A stretch of DNA of 64,000 nucleotides, taken from Argentina anserina. Its lineage: Eukaryota; Streptophyta; Magnoliopsida; Rosales; Rosaceae. This document shows, piece after piece, positions 62,201 through 64,000 of the stretch. The notes beneath the pieces are model-generated. The model was not told where the DNA came from. It made no database searches and saw only the letters and a list, made by a program, of their open reading frames with translations. Each line of letters opens with the position of its first letter. The first letter of the stretch is position 1. The stretch spans positions 23,324,395 to 23,388,394 of the forward strand of contig NC_065878.1 in the NCBI RefSeq assembly GCF_933775445.1, given 5' to 3'. A program made the translations under genes and the position numbers.

Positions 62201-63021
62201 ATCTGACTCAACCCTATCACCACTTGAGGACTTCTTTTCAAAGTCTGAATACCTAGGTTTGACACCTCTGGATTTAGTATCAGTAGAATCATCACGATCA
62301 TCTGGAGATCTTCTCTTTCCTCTGCTACTATCTTTATATCTCAAGCTGCGATCATCAAGATGTGACCCGTCATAGTCCCGGTCATAATCACGATCACGAT
62401 CTCGATCACCATCTCTATCACGGTCTCGAGCACGCTCACGGTCATGATTCCTCTCTCGGTCACGATCTCCATCTCTCTCACGATCCCAGTCCCAATCCCG
62501 ATCATAATCGCGATCACGGTCGCGGCCATGATCCCACCCATGTTCACGTTCACAGTCACGGTACCGCTCACGCTCACGAACATGATATGACTCACGGTCC
62601 CGGTTGCGATCACGTTCATGCTCTCCTTTGCGCTCACCATCCTGAAGTTTGGATCTCTTCTGTTGCATATCACTTATATCTTTTTCATCCCTTAAATGCT
62701 TATCCTCAGACTTGGTACCAGGATGATCTTTTGTAGAGCGTTCTTCCCTTTGCTTCTCATCTCTTTGCTTTTCATCTCGCTTACTGTCCCTATCCATGTC
62801 TTCACGAAACTTCTCTTTGTACCTCTCATCCTTTCGCTTCTCATCTTTCAACCTGCCTTCCCTGCCTAAATCATCCCTAGACAATAATCGCCCACCGTTG
62901 ATGTCTTCCACATAATCTAAATGCTTATCAATATCACCAGAATCATCTTTCCTTTTCCTTATTCTTCTCTCAATCTGGCTCTCTGGTTCAGGACTTTCCA
63001 ACTCCTTCCGTCCATTTAAAT
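59224..63021 (-). CDS. HIZ2: Arg/Asp-rich low-complexity protein, HIZ2/ZC3H13-like (At5g53440-like), 5' end missing
   Basis: Four 3' exons lie on the minus strand: 63021-62088, 61820-60473, 60392-60312 and 59904-59224 (stop TGA at 59224-59226). They make about 1014 codons. The first visible exon starts in phase with one base supplied from beyond (D-L-N-G-R-K-E-L-E-S-P-E-P), so the start codon and earlier exons lie outside the window or within the unexplained last kilobase. Residues encoded at 62380-62620 form a long Arg/Asp/Glu repeat, then a Ser-rich region, a Gly/Pro/Phe/Met-rich region (60900-61230) and an acidic C-terminus. I see no CCCH zinc finger in the part present. From memory this resembles At5g53440, called HIZ2, a HAKAI-interacting protein proposed as the plant ZC3H13 equivalent in the m6A mRNA writer complex. 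The function is inferred from that and from its place next to ATX5. Confidence 0.8.
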
Positions 63022-64000
63022 CTGCAATTTCACATAAAATAAGATGTAAAAGTCGTAAGTTTTACTCAAAACTGTGCAGAATTTGTATTTCATAAAGCTA
63101 CAGGATACTGTCAAACACGTTTAACATATGACTGATATGAGAAACTAAAAAATAAAGAGAATCCTCTCTTGCTCAAGAAATGATGCAATCTTCACATCAG
63201 TACAACAGCCTCATGTACTGAGGTAATCAAGTGATATGATAGCTTCATTCTAGTCCAATATTCAAATTAAAAGCAAACATCAACCAAAACTTAAATGACA
63301 GATCAACATTAGACTGTCTTAGTGAACAATGCCTTCTCATATGGCAGAAGTTGGCTTATGTTACAATACACTTTCAAGTTATAAGTTTAAGTGTATTGGC
63401 TGCTTTGGAAAATAAATAAGTTATTGGTCAAGAAAGCAAAACCAATACAATGGATAGTGAGGTAGTAATGAAACACAGCAAAGAAAAGAATCCAAGACCA
63501 AATCTATCTCAATATAAAAGACACAACTTTATACAATTCCAATAACAAATTCATCCACCTTGATTAAAAATGGACATTTAATTACAGAAATAGGAAGAAT
63601 GACTGCTTCCACTAGACAATAACAAAAACCTCACAGCACCTGAATAGGAAAAAAAAACCAGACACATCAATTCTTTACCCATCTATGTGGAAACTCACGA
63701 GCATTCAGACAGTCCACATGACAAGAAACACAATCATACTGATAGAGTTAGTAATCACACCCACATCTTAGAGATGATTGTCAACCATTTTATATATGTA
63801 TACACCTTTCTGCAGTTGGAACTGCCACATCAATCATGTGGACTAATCTAGCAAGGCAATTCACTTTGAAACAAAACTACTACTCAAGTGAGCAACCATA
63901 GATAGAGAATTCCGAGGTAATTCAACAATAAAAAAAAATTGCCATATTAAGCCTAATGTCTTCAATTAAGGAATGTAATCACTAATCAGTAATATAGAAG
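63022..64000 (-). other. Long intron or upstream part of the Arg/Asp-rich gene
   Basis: AT-rich sequence with no coding-like exon that I can recognise on either strand. The acceptor AG at 63023-63022 shows that at least one earlier exon exists, so this is best read as an intron running off the window. Confidence 0.55.

Noticed and set aside
62362..62736. His/Asp-rich + strand ORF across the Arg/Asp repeat
   Set aside because: It is the antisense reading of the RD-coding repeat of the minus-strand gene.
62999..63021. TTG at 63001 as start codon of the Arg/Asp-rich protein
   Set aside because: The reading frame continues upstream to a splice acceptor, so this is an internal Leu codon.

Overview
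This window is nuclear DNA from a flowering plant, almost certainly a eudicot and probably a rosid. The genes have many short GT-AG introns and AT-rich spacers, every recognised protein belongs to a land-plant family, and a nuclear tRNA-Ala and tRNA-derived SINEs are present. Species cannot be fixed from the sequence alone.

Left part (1-12.6 kb): three genes on the + strand. They are a CBL4/SOS3-like calcium sensor (2460-4552), a DPP8/9-type serine dipeptidyl peptidase (6439-9551) and a ubiquitin-domain PI4-kinase gamma (10648-12541). The kinase gene is broken by a frameshift and a stop. From memory, the same three families lie together in Arabidopsis at about At5g24240-At5g24270.

Middle (12.6-40 kb): a pectin methylesterase with a PMEI pro-region (minus strand, 14223-17447), a gene-poor stretch of about 7.8 kb, a tRNA-Ala(CGC), a decayed WSD1-type wax ester synthase/DGAT pseudogene, an intact NudC-family chaperone gene (BOBBER1-like) with heat-shock-element-like sites before its TATA box, and another spacer of about 7.9 kb holding a SINE.

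Right part (40.6-64 kb): a CCT-motif regulator, a 23-exon ATX4/5-type H3K4 methyltransferase that uses three GC-AG introns, a GNAT acetyltransferase, a single-exon B3 (DUF313) protein, a small OB-fold pseudogene, and the 3' part of a very charged Arg/Asp-rich protein resembling At5g53440 (HIZ2, the proposed plant counterpart of ZC3H13 in the m6A writer). The order PME - WSD1-like - BOB1 - CCT - ATX5 - HIZ2 matches, from memory, Arabidopsis At5g53370-At5g53440. The window therefore seems to join two conserved gene blocks, with the junction between about 12.6 and 14.2 kb.

The genes do not form one pathway. They cover calcium/salt signalling, proteolysis, wall modification, protein folding, transcriptional and chromatin regulation and RNA modification. 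I found no clearly new biological system. The points most worth a second look are the block junction, the pseudogenes at syntenic positions, the GC-AG introns in the ATX gene, and two SINEs with recognisable target-site duplications.
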